Below are positions 22,761-33,896 of a stretch of 64,000 nucleotides of DNA, piece by piece. The notes beneath the pieces were generated by a model. That model was given only the letters and a program-made list of their open reading frames with translations. It did no database searches and was not told the DNA's origin. The first letter of the stretch is position 1. Every line of letters starts with the position of its first letter. The translations under genes were made by a program, and so were the position numbers. The DNA comes from Holothuria scabra (lineage: Eukaryota > Echinodermata > Holothuroidea > Aspidochirotida > Holothuriidae), in contig CM074196.1 in assembly GCA_037179385.1 (NCBI GenBank), positions 33,070,486 to 33,134,485 of the forward strand. The letters are read 5' to 3'.

Positions 22761-25570
22761 TCACACTCACAGGTACACACGTGGAAAAGAACGAATTGAA
22801 GCTAGTTGTTGTCGTCGTCTGTATGTTCCAAGGATTATCCTCTTCTGTAAGTCTAACATAGAACGCCGTTTAGCTTTTTACCATGATTTTGAAATCAAAC
22901 TCCAAAAGACGAGATACCTTAGCCTTTTGGGAGTCAGATCCAAAACTACACGAGGACGGAAATTGATAGCTGTTACTTCAATGTTCACTAGAGAATAGAT
23001 TGAATACAATAGTTTATTTTTTTCAGATACAAGTAATAATTTAAAGCTAAGAAAACTGGAATCATAATTTTTATGTTGCTATGTGACAAAACTCAAAAAC
23101 GCGACGGGAAGGAATGACATGCCATCTGTAAGAATGACATGACCTGATCAGAGTACTGTACGTCACTGTATAGTGTGCTTATTACACCCCCCCCCCCAAA
23201 AAAAAAAACACAGGCACCTTCCTGTGGTGCCACTCGGAAGGCTCCTAGTAAAATGGGGGTCAGTTAGAGAGCATTTTGCAAACAGGTAAAAAGCAACACT
23301 TGGACTTCAATTGTGAAGTGTATCTATCGGACCAAAAATGAATTGTGTCTTAAGTTGGGAGAATTTCATGAATTTTGCTTATCAGCAGCATGTTACATGA
23401 CAAAGAAACAAATTGCTCCAAAGCATTTATGGATAAAGCAGAAACTATTGCACTTTTTACCTCATGAACAGAAAAGTACCACGTAAGGAGTATACAGGCT
23501 GAAATTTAGGTGGCTAAACTATGCAATTTTTATCTCGTGTAAATTACTGTAATTTTCAATAAAATCTACCTGAACCGTGATAGCTGATGATGACACTTTG
23601 TTGAGTCGTACTGTAGTTGTGTGGCCTCAGTATTGTCATTAATCTAACACATATGGTGTAACTAAATACTGATTGTGTTCAATTTTACAAAACATATTCA
23701 TGCAATATTTTAGTCAACATACAGTACCATTTCAAGCGAGTGTGGTTTAAAAAAAAATGAAGAATTTAAGTGTACTGTATCACTTGCGGTACTTTAAGAT
23801 TCAACTGTTTCACTGTGCAATGATTAAATTACTATCATGACACAGTTAGAGGTAAAAGTCTAAATTTTATCTAATGTGTAAAATATACTTAGGAAACTTA
23901 ACACACTGAAATGGTCATTAACCAAGGGCTTTGCAAGGCATGGTTTTGCTGCGAAACCATCATCTTTGCTATATTTCCCGCTCACAAAACCATTGCACCG
24001 TTCTGTGTCCTGTACTATACTGTCACGGTAGCTCCTTAGTATAAACCCCCTCTATGTAATCCTGTTTTGTATGCAAATTAGGCTTAAAGAGAAAATATTT
24101 TTCAATATGTGCACTTTCTTCGGCTGAACGTAGCGTTCCCAAATATGGAAGCCTACAGCTTCATAAACTTATGTTCGCGGAAATTGTACTATACAGTATG
24201 TGCTGTTTATATCATGCCAAGACGATCGTACAGAACTCACTGCATTTGGAGATGGGGATAACTGAAGTAACACTAGGGGTAACTGCGGTAACACATTAGT
24301 TACGCTCTGCACAGATAACTTTCCCGATCTAAGTGAGGCTTCATTTAAACCTATATAGTTTCTTAAAAACTCAATCAAAGACCCTCAAAAGTGGCATAGA
24401 TGAACTCTGTGGGAATTTTACCTGCAGAAAAATAGTCGCAGAATACCCCCCCCAAAAAAGCATACGAAAAGTCGAAAAATCTTACGCAATCTCTCTTTCT
24501 TTTGCGAGTCATGCTCTTTCTTTTGCAAGTCTCACTCCCAGATGTGAGAGCTACTCGAGATAAGCCGGATATCAAGTGACACTTCTTCCTGGTCCTTATC
24601 TGTACAACGATGGGGGCAAATGCGTATTCTTTATGTACTTTACAACCCTGAAGCTATTACGTAATAGCTCCGTGCTCTCACACACACTCGCGTGGATTTC
24701 ACGTTCAACAACGATGAGTCATATTTCTAAGTGTTTTTCGACGTCAAAACTCGCGCTTAGGTGGAAAACAGAATAATTCACTTGCAAGACATTGAGAATT
24801 TTCGTTAACACATCTATTGTTCTTAATATATTTATAGTACATAGGTTAACGGGAGACAATCAGCTTTTCGGATATGTTATTCTGGCACTTTTTATCAATT
24901 TCAAATCTCAGTGGGCTGCGAGTAATCGGATTGTACAGTACGTGCAGCTGAGAGATACCGTTGCTGTAGTGATACCGACATCTGTTCAGATAGACCTAGA
25001 AATTACTGTTTATCAATAGAACCGGTGTCTATAGGGAGGCAGCACATATGTGGAACAGCCTGGTCAGAGTCATCAAACGAGATAAAAGCGGTGTATCTTT
25101 ACACCTTGAGTAGCGCAGGCAAGCAAATCCCCAAAGCAGTGAGTTCTGTACAGTCAACTTCTCATGATGTAATATAATATATACAGCTCAGTGTGCAAGG
25201 ATGGATCCCCTTCTGTAGCAAAAGGGTCGAGTTAATAACATTCATATAACTTTCATGGAACATCACAGAAAACATTTATTGCATATTTATATTTATTACA
25301 CAAGGGGTATTTGAGGAGTAATAAGGAACATTCATAGTTGCAAATTTGCCGTCCAGTCGCACACAATTTCCGTCCCGCCATGAAAATTTCAAATTTAAAT
25401 ACTTCCACTACAAGATAAGTTTTGACTAAAGTTTTGACTCATTTTATTGTAGTCCTAGGAAATATTTTCCTATTTGGAGCCTAGCGTAAAAGTGAAAAAC
25501 GTACTAGACTTCCACTAGTCTTAGACTTGTCTGAAGAAGCTTGCACTGTACAATTAGTAGGCTTCGCCTC
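22761..25570. other. intergenic sequence upstream of eEF1B beta
   Basis: I see no exon or repeat-family member. A C-run/A-run lies near 23187-23208. Frames are all under 80 codons and show no recognisable domain. Confidence 0.6.
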
Positions 25571-25952
25571 CACGGACTTATAAATATGGACAAAGCATCA
25601 GTGTAACGTGTACTTCCTATCCGCAGATGGTCGCCACCGTCTGAGGCAAAAAAGCGCATCAAGATGGTCCCCGTGAAGTTATAAATCGTCTGATTCTACA
25701 ACGACTCTGTAATATTTTAAACAAAAGTTAAACTTGAATGGGAAACAATATCACATCCCTGCAATACTTGTTGTGATTTAGACCTTACCTTGCCATACTT
25801 CAAAAATATTTCAACTTTCTTGCAAAATATGGTGGTACACTTTAGCAAGTCCAAACTTTCACACAAAACCATAGCAGACGGCCATCTTTGTGCGCTTTTT
25901 CTCACAGTACGGTAGACGTGTAGACTGCTCTGTGCATGTATAGGAAGTCCGT
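25571..25952 (-). mobile_element. MITE with ACGGACTTCC ends, copy 1
   Basis: Inverted relative to 48612-48978. It shares CACGGACTT and GGAAGTCCGT ends and an interior of GTCCAAA, TTGCAAGAAAGTTGAAATATTT-like, AAGGTAAGGTC and GAATGGGAAACAATA-type blocks on the opposite strand. The left end is diverged. Confidence 0.7.
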
Positions 25953-26043
25953 TGCTATAGCATACTAGCCTAAGGCCTAAAAAGAAATACTGAACAGTTC
26001 GCCCAAACATTAGTTAGTAGGCTATGGCCTAGTACACGGTCCG

Positions 26044-26283
26044 CTCTATAGTCCCCGTCTCATTGGTCCCCACTTATAGCGTACCGTAGCGCGTACCGTA
26101 GACTAATTCGTCTCATTAGTACCCCGTCCTATATTATATTAATCTTTCGTCGCATTGGTCCCCGTCTCATTTGTACCCTGTCTCATTAGTCCCGGGGTTA
26201 GGGTTTAGGGTTAGGGGACCAACGACACGGGAGACCAATGACACGGGGACCATGCAATGACACGGGGGACTATTGAGAGGGGC
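26044..26283. repeat. GTCTCATTGGTCCCC repeats inverted around a telomere-like core
   Basis: The left arm has several degenerate copies of CCCGTCTCATTGGTCCCC. The right arm has the complement (GGGGACCAATGACACGGG) two or three times. Between them, 26194-26217 reads GGGGTTAGGG-TTTAGGGTTAGGGG, two to three telomere-type repeats. Confidence 0.7.
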
Positions 26284-26548
26284 ACTTTACTGTAAAGGTC
26301 TTTTATGTATGTGCATGCTAAATTTCCTTAAACTAGATTTCATGCATAAAACAGACAAACCCTTCCTTACATTGCTGTTTTAAACAGTTGTGACACACAA
26401 TCACAGTTAGATACCGAACTAACATAGGCATACAGTAAGCTTTGTAGAGAAGTTGTCACAAGTGCAGATGTATTGCTTCAGTATTTGTTGGTCAGATCTC
26501 ACAGATATTGGAAATAACAACTCCTATGATATTATTTTGGTCAACAAT

Positions 26549-27422
26549 CAGAGTTGGCAGTTTTTTACCATGGGCGGTTTTTACCCATGGTTTTTACCGA
26601 TAAAAGCCGCCCTGGAAAAAACAGGTTTTTACCCAACTGAGTGGAAAAACTGGTAAAAACTGGAAAAAATCCTAAGTTGTGGAATTTAAATACTGTAATT
26701 ATTTAGCTTCACAACAAGTTTTTTTTTTTGCAAAGTTTTTTTTTCCAAAGAGGACTTACTTCAAGTTTTTTTGATGGAAAATATAATTTTGCTGTTGTGT
26801 GAAAATACAGTTTGAACTTGCTTGCATGTTTCACACATCTACTAATCTGACATGAAATCAAAACCATTCACAACTTTGAAATCAGTCTTTAAATAACATG
26901 GTCTTCAACTTACATTCAAGTTGTGTTTCTGATTTTGTAAAAGATGTTTAAATTTGGATCATAAATCTAAATTAAAGTTTTAAAAATACTTTAGATTCTC
27001 AGTTTGCGTCTTTGAAACTATGGCTATTCTGAAATATTCAGTTTCCCATGTTGTAGAAGCAGAATGGAAAGCTATGCCAAAATTTTGGCAATATTCCAAT
27101 AGAAGCAATGTTTGCATACCAATCTGGAAGCATCGACACTGACGTAATACTACCTTTATAAATTTGTGTTAACATTAAAAGTAGTGTGAAAGTAGAACAG
27201 TATAGAGATCTGAACCCACTCTCATTTGCTCTACTATAGTAATACTGTACATACACTAGTTTATTAGTACACTTATACACTACACGTTGCCTGGCACTTG
27301 CATCCATGGGGTTTTTCCCCTTTTTACCAATTTCTACCGGTAATTACCGGTTTTTACCAGTTTTTACCACTCTCCGGGTAAACAGGTAAACGCAGGTTTT
27401 TTCCGGCAAAAACCCAACCCTG
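26549..27422. mobile_element. hAT-type non-autonomous element
   Basis: Ends are CAGAGTTGGCAG and (reverse complement) CAGGGTTGGGTT. It is flanked on both sides by the perfect 8-bp repeat TCAACAAT (26541-26548, 27423-27430). The ends are rich in TTTTTACC. No transposase frame in 874 bp. Confidence 0.85.
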
Positions 27423-27660
27423 TCAACAATATCTGGTTCATTTGTATGTACTAACGCAGAGACGTACGCATGATTCCTCTGAAGGGGGAGGGGGCATGCA
27501 ATATGGTCTAAGGGGAGGGGTATCCGGAAACGTTTAGACGTTTTCAAGGAGCCTAGATGCAAAATGGTGCAAGATTTGACAGAAACAGTGTTAAAAGTTC
27601 AATGGTGGTGGTTAATTTGTTGCATGAAAATACGAATTATGTATGACAAATGTCTCACAA

Positions 27661-27708
27661 TTTCTTATTCTAACAAAAATTTTGAGAAATTTTTGTTAGA
27701 ATAAGAAA
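27661..27708. repeat. perfect 22-bp-stem hairpin
   Basis: Arms 27661-27682 and 27687-27708 are exact complements (TTTCTTATTCTAACAAAAAT... and its reverse), with a 4-nt TGAG loop. AT-rich. It could be a recent palindromic duplication or a small-RNA precursor-like fold; no other support. The rest of 27431-28039 shows only G-rich transposon-like debris. Confidence 0.85.
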
Positions 27709-28039
27709 ATTCATCAAATTTCCCCAGTTTCGTCAAATCTTCCCAGTTTCATCAAATTTCCCCAAATTATTTTCCGGGGGGGGGGGGCAACTTGTCTCTT
27801 ACCCCCCAGTAGCTACGCCGCTGGAGAAAAGGTTCATGGAGATTTACACATCATTTTTTCATAGACAGTTGTCTCAGGTTAAATGTTTTTGTTACGCTCG
27901 GAAGCAATGACCTGTTTTTTCTCAGTAGCTTCCCACAAAAAAGAATACTCAACTATTCTTTCATAACTTCAAATACTTCTCAAAACAGGCAAACCGTAGA
28001 TACCCTTTCGAGAAACAACCATTACCTTAGTTTTGATTT

Positions 28040-28130
28040 CCAGTTGTGGCGCACTGGCTTGTTTTCCCTACTCCATTACTTATGCTAAGCACCAAGTATA
28101 ATGGCAGTAAGTTCCGAGGCTAGATGTGAA
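28040..28130 (-). repeat. SINE-like family, partial copy
   Basis: Plus strand reads CCAGTTGTGGCGCACTGGCTTG, then the TTTTCCCTACTCCATTAC core and GGCAGTAAGTTCC, as in the 30375-30560 copy. Short and without a tail. Confidence 0.65.
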
Positions 28131-30374
28131 ACAGAGCAGAAGATGCACTGGAGCAAGTAATTTTTTAAATAAGTTTTTAAACATTTCCGGAAAAACCTTA
28201 ACGACATCATTTTCGTTCGATAATCTTGACACTTTTACGAAAGAGTGGAAAAACTTGTTGCATCATGTTCTATGTAACATATTAGAAGAGGCTTGTTTTC
28301 TTCAAAATTTCACCTTCTAGAAAGCAGTCAAGATACACTCACGACATACTGAACTAAAATTGCACATCTGAAGTGTTTCTCTGGAGTGTCTCGACGTCAG
28401 GATGTGAAAACTTAATTTTGTTACATTAAAGGGGAAGTGCAGTCACCCGACTTGAAGAAGTGTAGTACACTGTTCTGTTCTATAATTGGCTCTTGAGAGT
28501 CACGTGGAATTAACTGCTTGATTTGCCTTGAATATGCAACATTTAAGTGCTAAGATATTATAAAAAGTACTTTGAAGAGATATAAGAACAGATTGTAACC
28601 TTTAGCTGTTGCTTTAGAAAAAATTTTGGGACTACCGCTCTTGCCCTTTAAGTTTTTAAAATACGGCCGCTTTTGACATTATTAACATCACGTTTCGTGT
28701 CCGTTACCCACCTTTGTTACAGTCTTACGCGTAGTAAAACCCCCAGGTAAACATTCAGTACGGATGACAAAACTAGTCCCCAGAGCCAGATTAATTATTG
28801 TAACCTAGTTACAAACATCAAACAGGAAGGAGGGAAAAAATCCCCCGATGGCCTCGTTGAACTATTCACCTCGTTGAAATATTCACCTTACTTTTGTACG
28901 AATGCAACATACAAAAAATGTACGTTAGTCTGTCAGTTCACGTCGATATATCCCCCGTATTTCTTGATCATGTAAAAAATGTTACATATTGTACAAAATG
29001 CAGCTTGTGGTTAAAAATGAACATTTTCAAGTTGACACGTAAAAATGGGCCCCTACTAAAGGAGCTCAGAGGGGGTTTTGGTCCATTGGGAGGGGAGAAG
29101 TGACGGGTGGCAGTGACACATATGGACGCTCCGCAGCTGGGGGATCCAGTCATACACTATATTTATCTGAAGAATGGCATGTTTTTTGAAGGGCAAAAAC
29201 AGCCACTCCCCCCCCCCCCCCAAAAAAAAAAAAAGTTATTTTGAATCAACAGCCTGATTCCACAGATTTCTTCTTTTTTCACTTTCAAATACCTTTTATG
29301 ATATTTCAGGACTTAAACATTGCATAGTGAGTTACTCTCCGAAATTTTATATAAGAAATATGAGAAATATGTTATCACGTGAATCTCAAGAGCCAATCAT
29401 GAAACACAACAGACTACACCACACTTATCCAAATCAGAGTGAGTGCATTTCTTTTTTATGCGCCATGTTTTGGGGGTTTGGTTCCACATCTAATTTCAAT
29501 TTTGCATTGTATTTACTATTTAATTAAAGCAAGCATCTCATTTGCATATTTACTTGAATAATTTGTTGTTGGCTGGATTTCTTAGCTACGTTGGTTGAGT
29601 ATGTACACTTGAGGCGCACAATAAATTCTGTTTCAGATCTGACAAGATGTTCTAGGCTGTTGTCGTAATCTTCCTTTAGTTGTTCCTTAATGGCAGTCAA
29701 ATTTCACCCCAAACTACGATATTTGTAGTAGTCCAAAGAAATTATCACTTGGCACATCCATTTGACTGTTAGCGAGTTCAAAAAATGCAGATCATATTAA
29801 ACACAGGGCCGTCACCAGCTTTTTTCAAAGGGGAGGGGGTGCGTTTTGAAACTCGAGCATGTGGGTGAGGAAATTGTTGTAGACGAGGCCACGATGTAGC
29901 AGAAGGGGGTGGGCATGGGAGGGGCCCCCTCCCATATGGTTGGGAGCTTTGCAATTTTTCAACTTAAAATGGCACAATCTGGTGCATACCAAGAGAGAAA
30001 ATTCAGGCATAGGATCAACTGTTTCTGGGAGGGTGATTGATAATTGAAATCATTATATTCTCCTTGAAAACACATATGAATGATAAACTCACAAATAAAT
30101 TTGACCCCTAACACAATTGAAACTGTATTAAGTATGAAACACTCACAGTTCAAAATTTAGTCGGTCCTAATTTGGTTCACTTCACCAGTAATGAGTCTGC
30201 CCACGATTATGAACCAATGTCCTGACGGGGACTATACACTATAAACTGTTTAACACTAACACACAACTTGGATGAAATGACTGATTCCTGTAAAAAGGAA
30301 TACTGGTACCTGGGCTAGACTTTAACTAGGCCACGGTGTCGTACTGCTAAATTTTCGAAGGATTCGGCAGCTTG
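28131..30374. other. intergenic stretch with no recognised gene
   Basis: Only short, stop-rich frames. A C-run/A-run tract lies at about 29207-29234. The 29814 area has a GGGCCGTCACCAG start and a G-run typical of hAT-type MITE ends, but I could not pair it with a second end. Confidence 0.5.
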
Positions 30375-30560
30375 TTAGTTAGTTAGATAGAGTTTAAGGG
30401 CCCAGTTCCAACCTATTGGTTCAAGTCGAGCCGGCCACGACCTTTTTCCAGTCGTGGCCCCCTGGATTGTTTCCCCCCTACTCCATTGCTTATGCTGCGC
30501 ATCACGTACAACGGCAGTAAGTTCCTTTTTAGAGTCTTTGGTATGACTCGCAGTGGCGTA
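30375..30560 (-). repeat. SINE-like family, near-complete copy
   Basis: On the plus strand a short (TTAG)n stretch leads into GGCCCAGTTCCAACC, TTGGTTCAAGTCGAGCC, the CTACTCCATTGC core and AGAGTCTTTGGTATGACTCGC. Sense (tail at 3') is minus. It lies among unrecognised sequence; 30561-31525 shows nothing further. Confidence 0.7.
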
Positions 30561-31525
30561 GCCCAGGATGGAATTTCCGGGGAGGGGGGGCTAGGTAATA
30601 AGTGGAATGCTGGTACCACCAAGGTTCAGGCGCGGCAAGACTATCTACGTGGAGCGCCACCAGCGGTTGGCGCGGAGCGTGAAAGAAAATTTGGGGTTTT
30701 ACAAACCCTCCAGATGGCTGGAAACGGCACTTCTTACGTGTTTTAAGCCGGTTCCGCCCAGCTTTGAAATACGAATCTCATGTCTGCCACTTCTCAAAAA
30801 GTGTGAATGAAAAATCAATCTATGAAAAATGATAATGCATACACTTTTTCGGGACCCAAAATCTGGGCATTCCTGATCTGTGTCATGGCCTGGAGGATGG
30901 GACTGAAGGGAACCGGTATCCCCCTTTCTCTTGGGAAAAATTTTGAAATTCAGGAGAACGTAGGATCGCAAATGCGGCAATATTTCAACAGATCTCAGCT
31001 TCAAACGGGAAACCAACATTAGTTGTGTCCCCCTCTGAGAAACTTTTTGCGTTATATTTGCTACATGCAAAATGGTGCTATGTTTCGCAAAACTTTGAAC
31101 TGATTATGGCCTACGTTTTTGAATTCCCTATTTGGGGAACATGAAAATTTTCAAAATCCTCATTTTTATTCTTTGTAGAGATTTTACACGTGACATACAT
31201 ACTACCAAAGAAACAATGTCTTCCGGTTTTCAGTGGTGTTGAAATGGAAAATGGTGCAGTATTTGTACAGTCATTGGTACATTACCTCGTCATAATTAAA
31301 ATATCTCAAAAAATTTAAACCGCAAATCCGAAGTATGGATCATGCGGGAAACACATGAAATGCGGACCTTGTGGACATTTTACAAATCTGCCCGTAAACT
31401 AGTAAAAAGAGGACTTCTTGAAGAAATCGTTCTACCGTGGCACTTGTCATGGGAAGGAGTGAGGCACGACATAGGCCTACTTTTTAGGGATGGATGGGAA
31501 GAATTATTCGAAGGCACCCTTACCC

Positions 31526-31830
31526 TTAAATGGCCAATCCTCTCACCTCAAACCACAATTTTGGTAGGGGTGTACTGAAATTTTCCATTGGCTCAGCTCC
31601 TTGATTGACAGCTAATTCAAACAATGCAAAATACCAAAGCTTTTATTACACAGCATGAACTGCACTGAGAGTGTTTTGTTTATAAACATTGAGCTTTTCT
31701 ATACTCCACTCGAAGCAATTAACTGTTATTGTCTCTGGATGAGAATGAATTTCAGACAAATGTGGGAGGAGATTAAGTAAGAAAGTTAGGAGAATTGGTA
31801 CTGTTTGGGGTGAGAGAACAGGGCCTGAAG
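31526..31830 (+). mobile_element. TTAA-type ~300-bp MITE, copy 1
   Basis: Left end resembles TTAAAGGGCCAA, then CTCTCACC-CAAAC. Right end is GTTTGGGGTGAGAGAACAGGGCC. The shared interior has TTGGCTCAGCTC, TTGATTGACAGCTAATTC, ATTACACAGCATGAAC and ACTGAGAGTGTTTTG. Confidence 0.8.
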
Positions 31831-32652
31831 ACATGTTTTGTGTAGGATAAAGTATAGGAATGGTAATGTAAGAATTGTCCCCAGTGTATGATTGCCTTGT
31901 TTTCAGTAAATCAACCAGCCATAGAAAGGCAGAAAGGGTCTTAACTTAACAAAGTCAAATTAGAGTTTGCCGCCGAAACGTTCGTTTTATCTTCTAAGTG
32001 TAATGCAATAAACGACAGTGCAGATTATATACGGTATCTAATTTAGTGAAAGTAATCATTTTGAAGTTATTACTTGATTTCATACGTGCACACATAATGT
32101 GCTTTACACACATTCATGCAAGTTTTATTAATTGTTACACATTTAATTTATTTACTTTTTTGAAGGAAATACTTCAAAGTGTTTTCCGTTTAAACACTTT
32201 TTTGTGTGTGTGTGTGTAGGAAGAACTTTATTTTCAGTCTCAAGATATATACATACAAAACAGCAAATTAGAGGATAAAAATAATAATATATACAAGTAT
32301 TTACAGTTGAATAATTAGCTTACATCATTAGTACCATGACGCAAAATGTAATAACGGTAAATTAACATTACACAATTTAATTAATTGAAGGAAGGAAAAG
32401 AAAAGCTGCTTCAAAATGAAACTGAACTTTTGATGACAAGGTTCCCCAAAAGAATTCAATAAAATCTTATTTATGACATAGCATAATGTCTAAATCGTTA
32501 CTTTCTCCTTTTTATATTAATTTTTGGTAAATCATTTATTCCTTTCCGAGTCTACTACATAAACAGGTATAAACAAATATCTATAAATTCGGCAAAAAAA
32601 CTGCATGCAAAAACGGTACTAGGGTTTAAAATATTACAAGATTTTATTTTAA

Positions 32653-33565
32653 CTAGGAAAGCCTAAAAGAAAGCTTATCCCCACTTAGATACACAAAGGA
32701 AGGACTAGTAATCCAAACTTTATAAAAATTGGCAGGGGTAAAGCGTTTCTTGTCTGCTCTGATACGTTGCTTAACGTTCTCAATAATTAGAGATTTCATT
32801 TCGCTCCTAGAGTGCACACGAGATTGAAAGACATGAATACATCTACATTTCCATATTATGAATTTTGCAGTACACAAGAAATACCAGAGTCTATTAAAAA
32901 CTGTTGGTGAAAGTTTAACCCGTGGGAAGCCCATAAGAAAAAAGGTAACATTGAGACGGAAGTTATCGTTGGCCAGACTCTTGCAAACCGACTCGATCCA
33001 AAGGATCATTGCACATACCTTTGGACAATTCCAGAATATATGTTCTATGGATTCTACACAATGACAATGAGGCATTGGGCAAATACCATCGTCTATCAGC
33101 ATTCATCAGCATTCGGTTTTGTATTAGACCAAACATGAGGAAAACCCGGTGCAAGGGTTTTGCCATGTAGTAGCGAGCAAGGGTGAGACACAACGGGATC
33201 TCATTATCAGACTGCAGCAAAGAGAAAAGGGGTTTGACGAACAAAGCATTCATTTTAGTTTTAAAATCGTCTAAACCTAAACCGCGCATTGTTTTGTCTA
33301 AAACCATAACTTTCCTAGCAACGAGGTCAGGCTTGTTTTCACCCCAGATGAAAGAAAATACAGCCTTGTGAGTCTCTTTGATTACCCAGTCCAAAAGTGG
33401 GTACACTGGTGCCACGTAATAAAACTTAGGAAAAACAATAGTGTTAACTACCAAAACTTTACCAATGAGGGACAAATATCTTCCTTTCCATAAATCTAAG
33501 ACTTTAGTTGCAGAACGGATAATGCCATCCCAAGTGGATTTAACAGCGCTACCAGATCCGAACAT
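32653..33565 (-). pseudogene. LINE B ORF2 remnant (C-terminal RT flank and zinc-binding tail)
   Basis: Two overlapping minus frames (33565-32963 and 33102-32653). The first includes LIGKVLVVNT and FSFIWGENKPDLVARKV, the thumb/connection region after the RT core. The second begins with CPMPHCHCVESIEHIFWNC, the C-x4-C / H-x5-C-like zf-RVT motif at the end of many LINE ORF2 proteins. Compared with LINE A about 100 residues are missing between them. The junction near 33097-33116 holds a tandem ATCAGCATTC, so the deletion probably arose through microhomology. Not functional. Confidence 0.9.
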
Positions 33566-33605
33566 GGGAGTACTACCTCGGAGTTAGTACTTCCATGATC
33601 CGAAG
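33556..33605. repeat. fold-back at the LINE B 5' junction
   Basis: CATGGGAGTACT (33563-33574) and AGTACTTCCATG (33586-33597) pair 11 of 12. The pair is bracketed by direct GATCCGAA copies at 33556-33563 and 33598-33605. This lies where truncated LINE copies often show template-switch junctions. Confidence 0.7.
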
Positions 33606-33896
33606 GACACGCCGTTTAAACACTTTATTTTTCAGTTTCTCAATTACTTTTGAAGGAACGCTTTATTTCAACCTTCAAATACATATAAGCAAACAAGTAT
33701 GTACAGAATTTTAAGAAATAAATATAATATTTACAAGTATTTACAAGTAATTTGCATAAACACCACGGCACTAACAAGTAATGATCATTTTATCATGGCA
33801 AAGGAAACCTTTCTTTTTTGTGAAACAGACATGGGACGGAACAAAACTCAAAACAAAACCATAATAATTAGGTCAAAAATACAGAATAAGATTACA

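Larger units (their letters stand above)
32201..33611 (-). mobile_element. LINE B: 5'-truncated L1/Tx1-like retrotransposon
   Basis: Flanked by a perfect 15-bp target duplication, CCGTTTAAACACTTT, at 32186-32200 and 33612-33626. On the minus strand the 3' end finishes AAAATAAAG...CCTACACACA..., a CA-type tail. It encodes the C-terminal part of ORF2, is clearly related to LINE A, and lies on the same strand. The right junction carries a fold-back (33563-33597). Confidence 0.9.
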
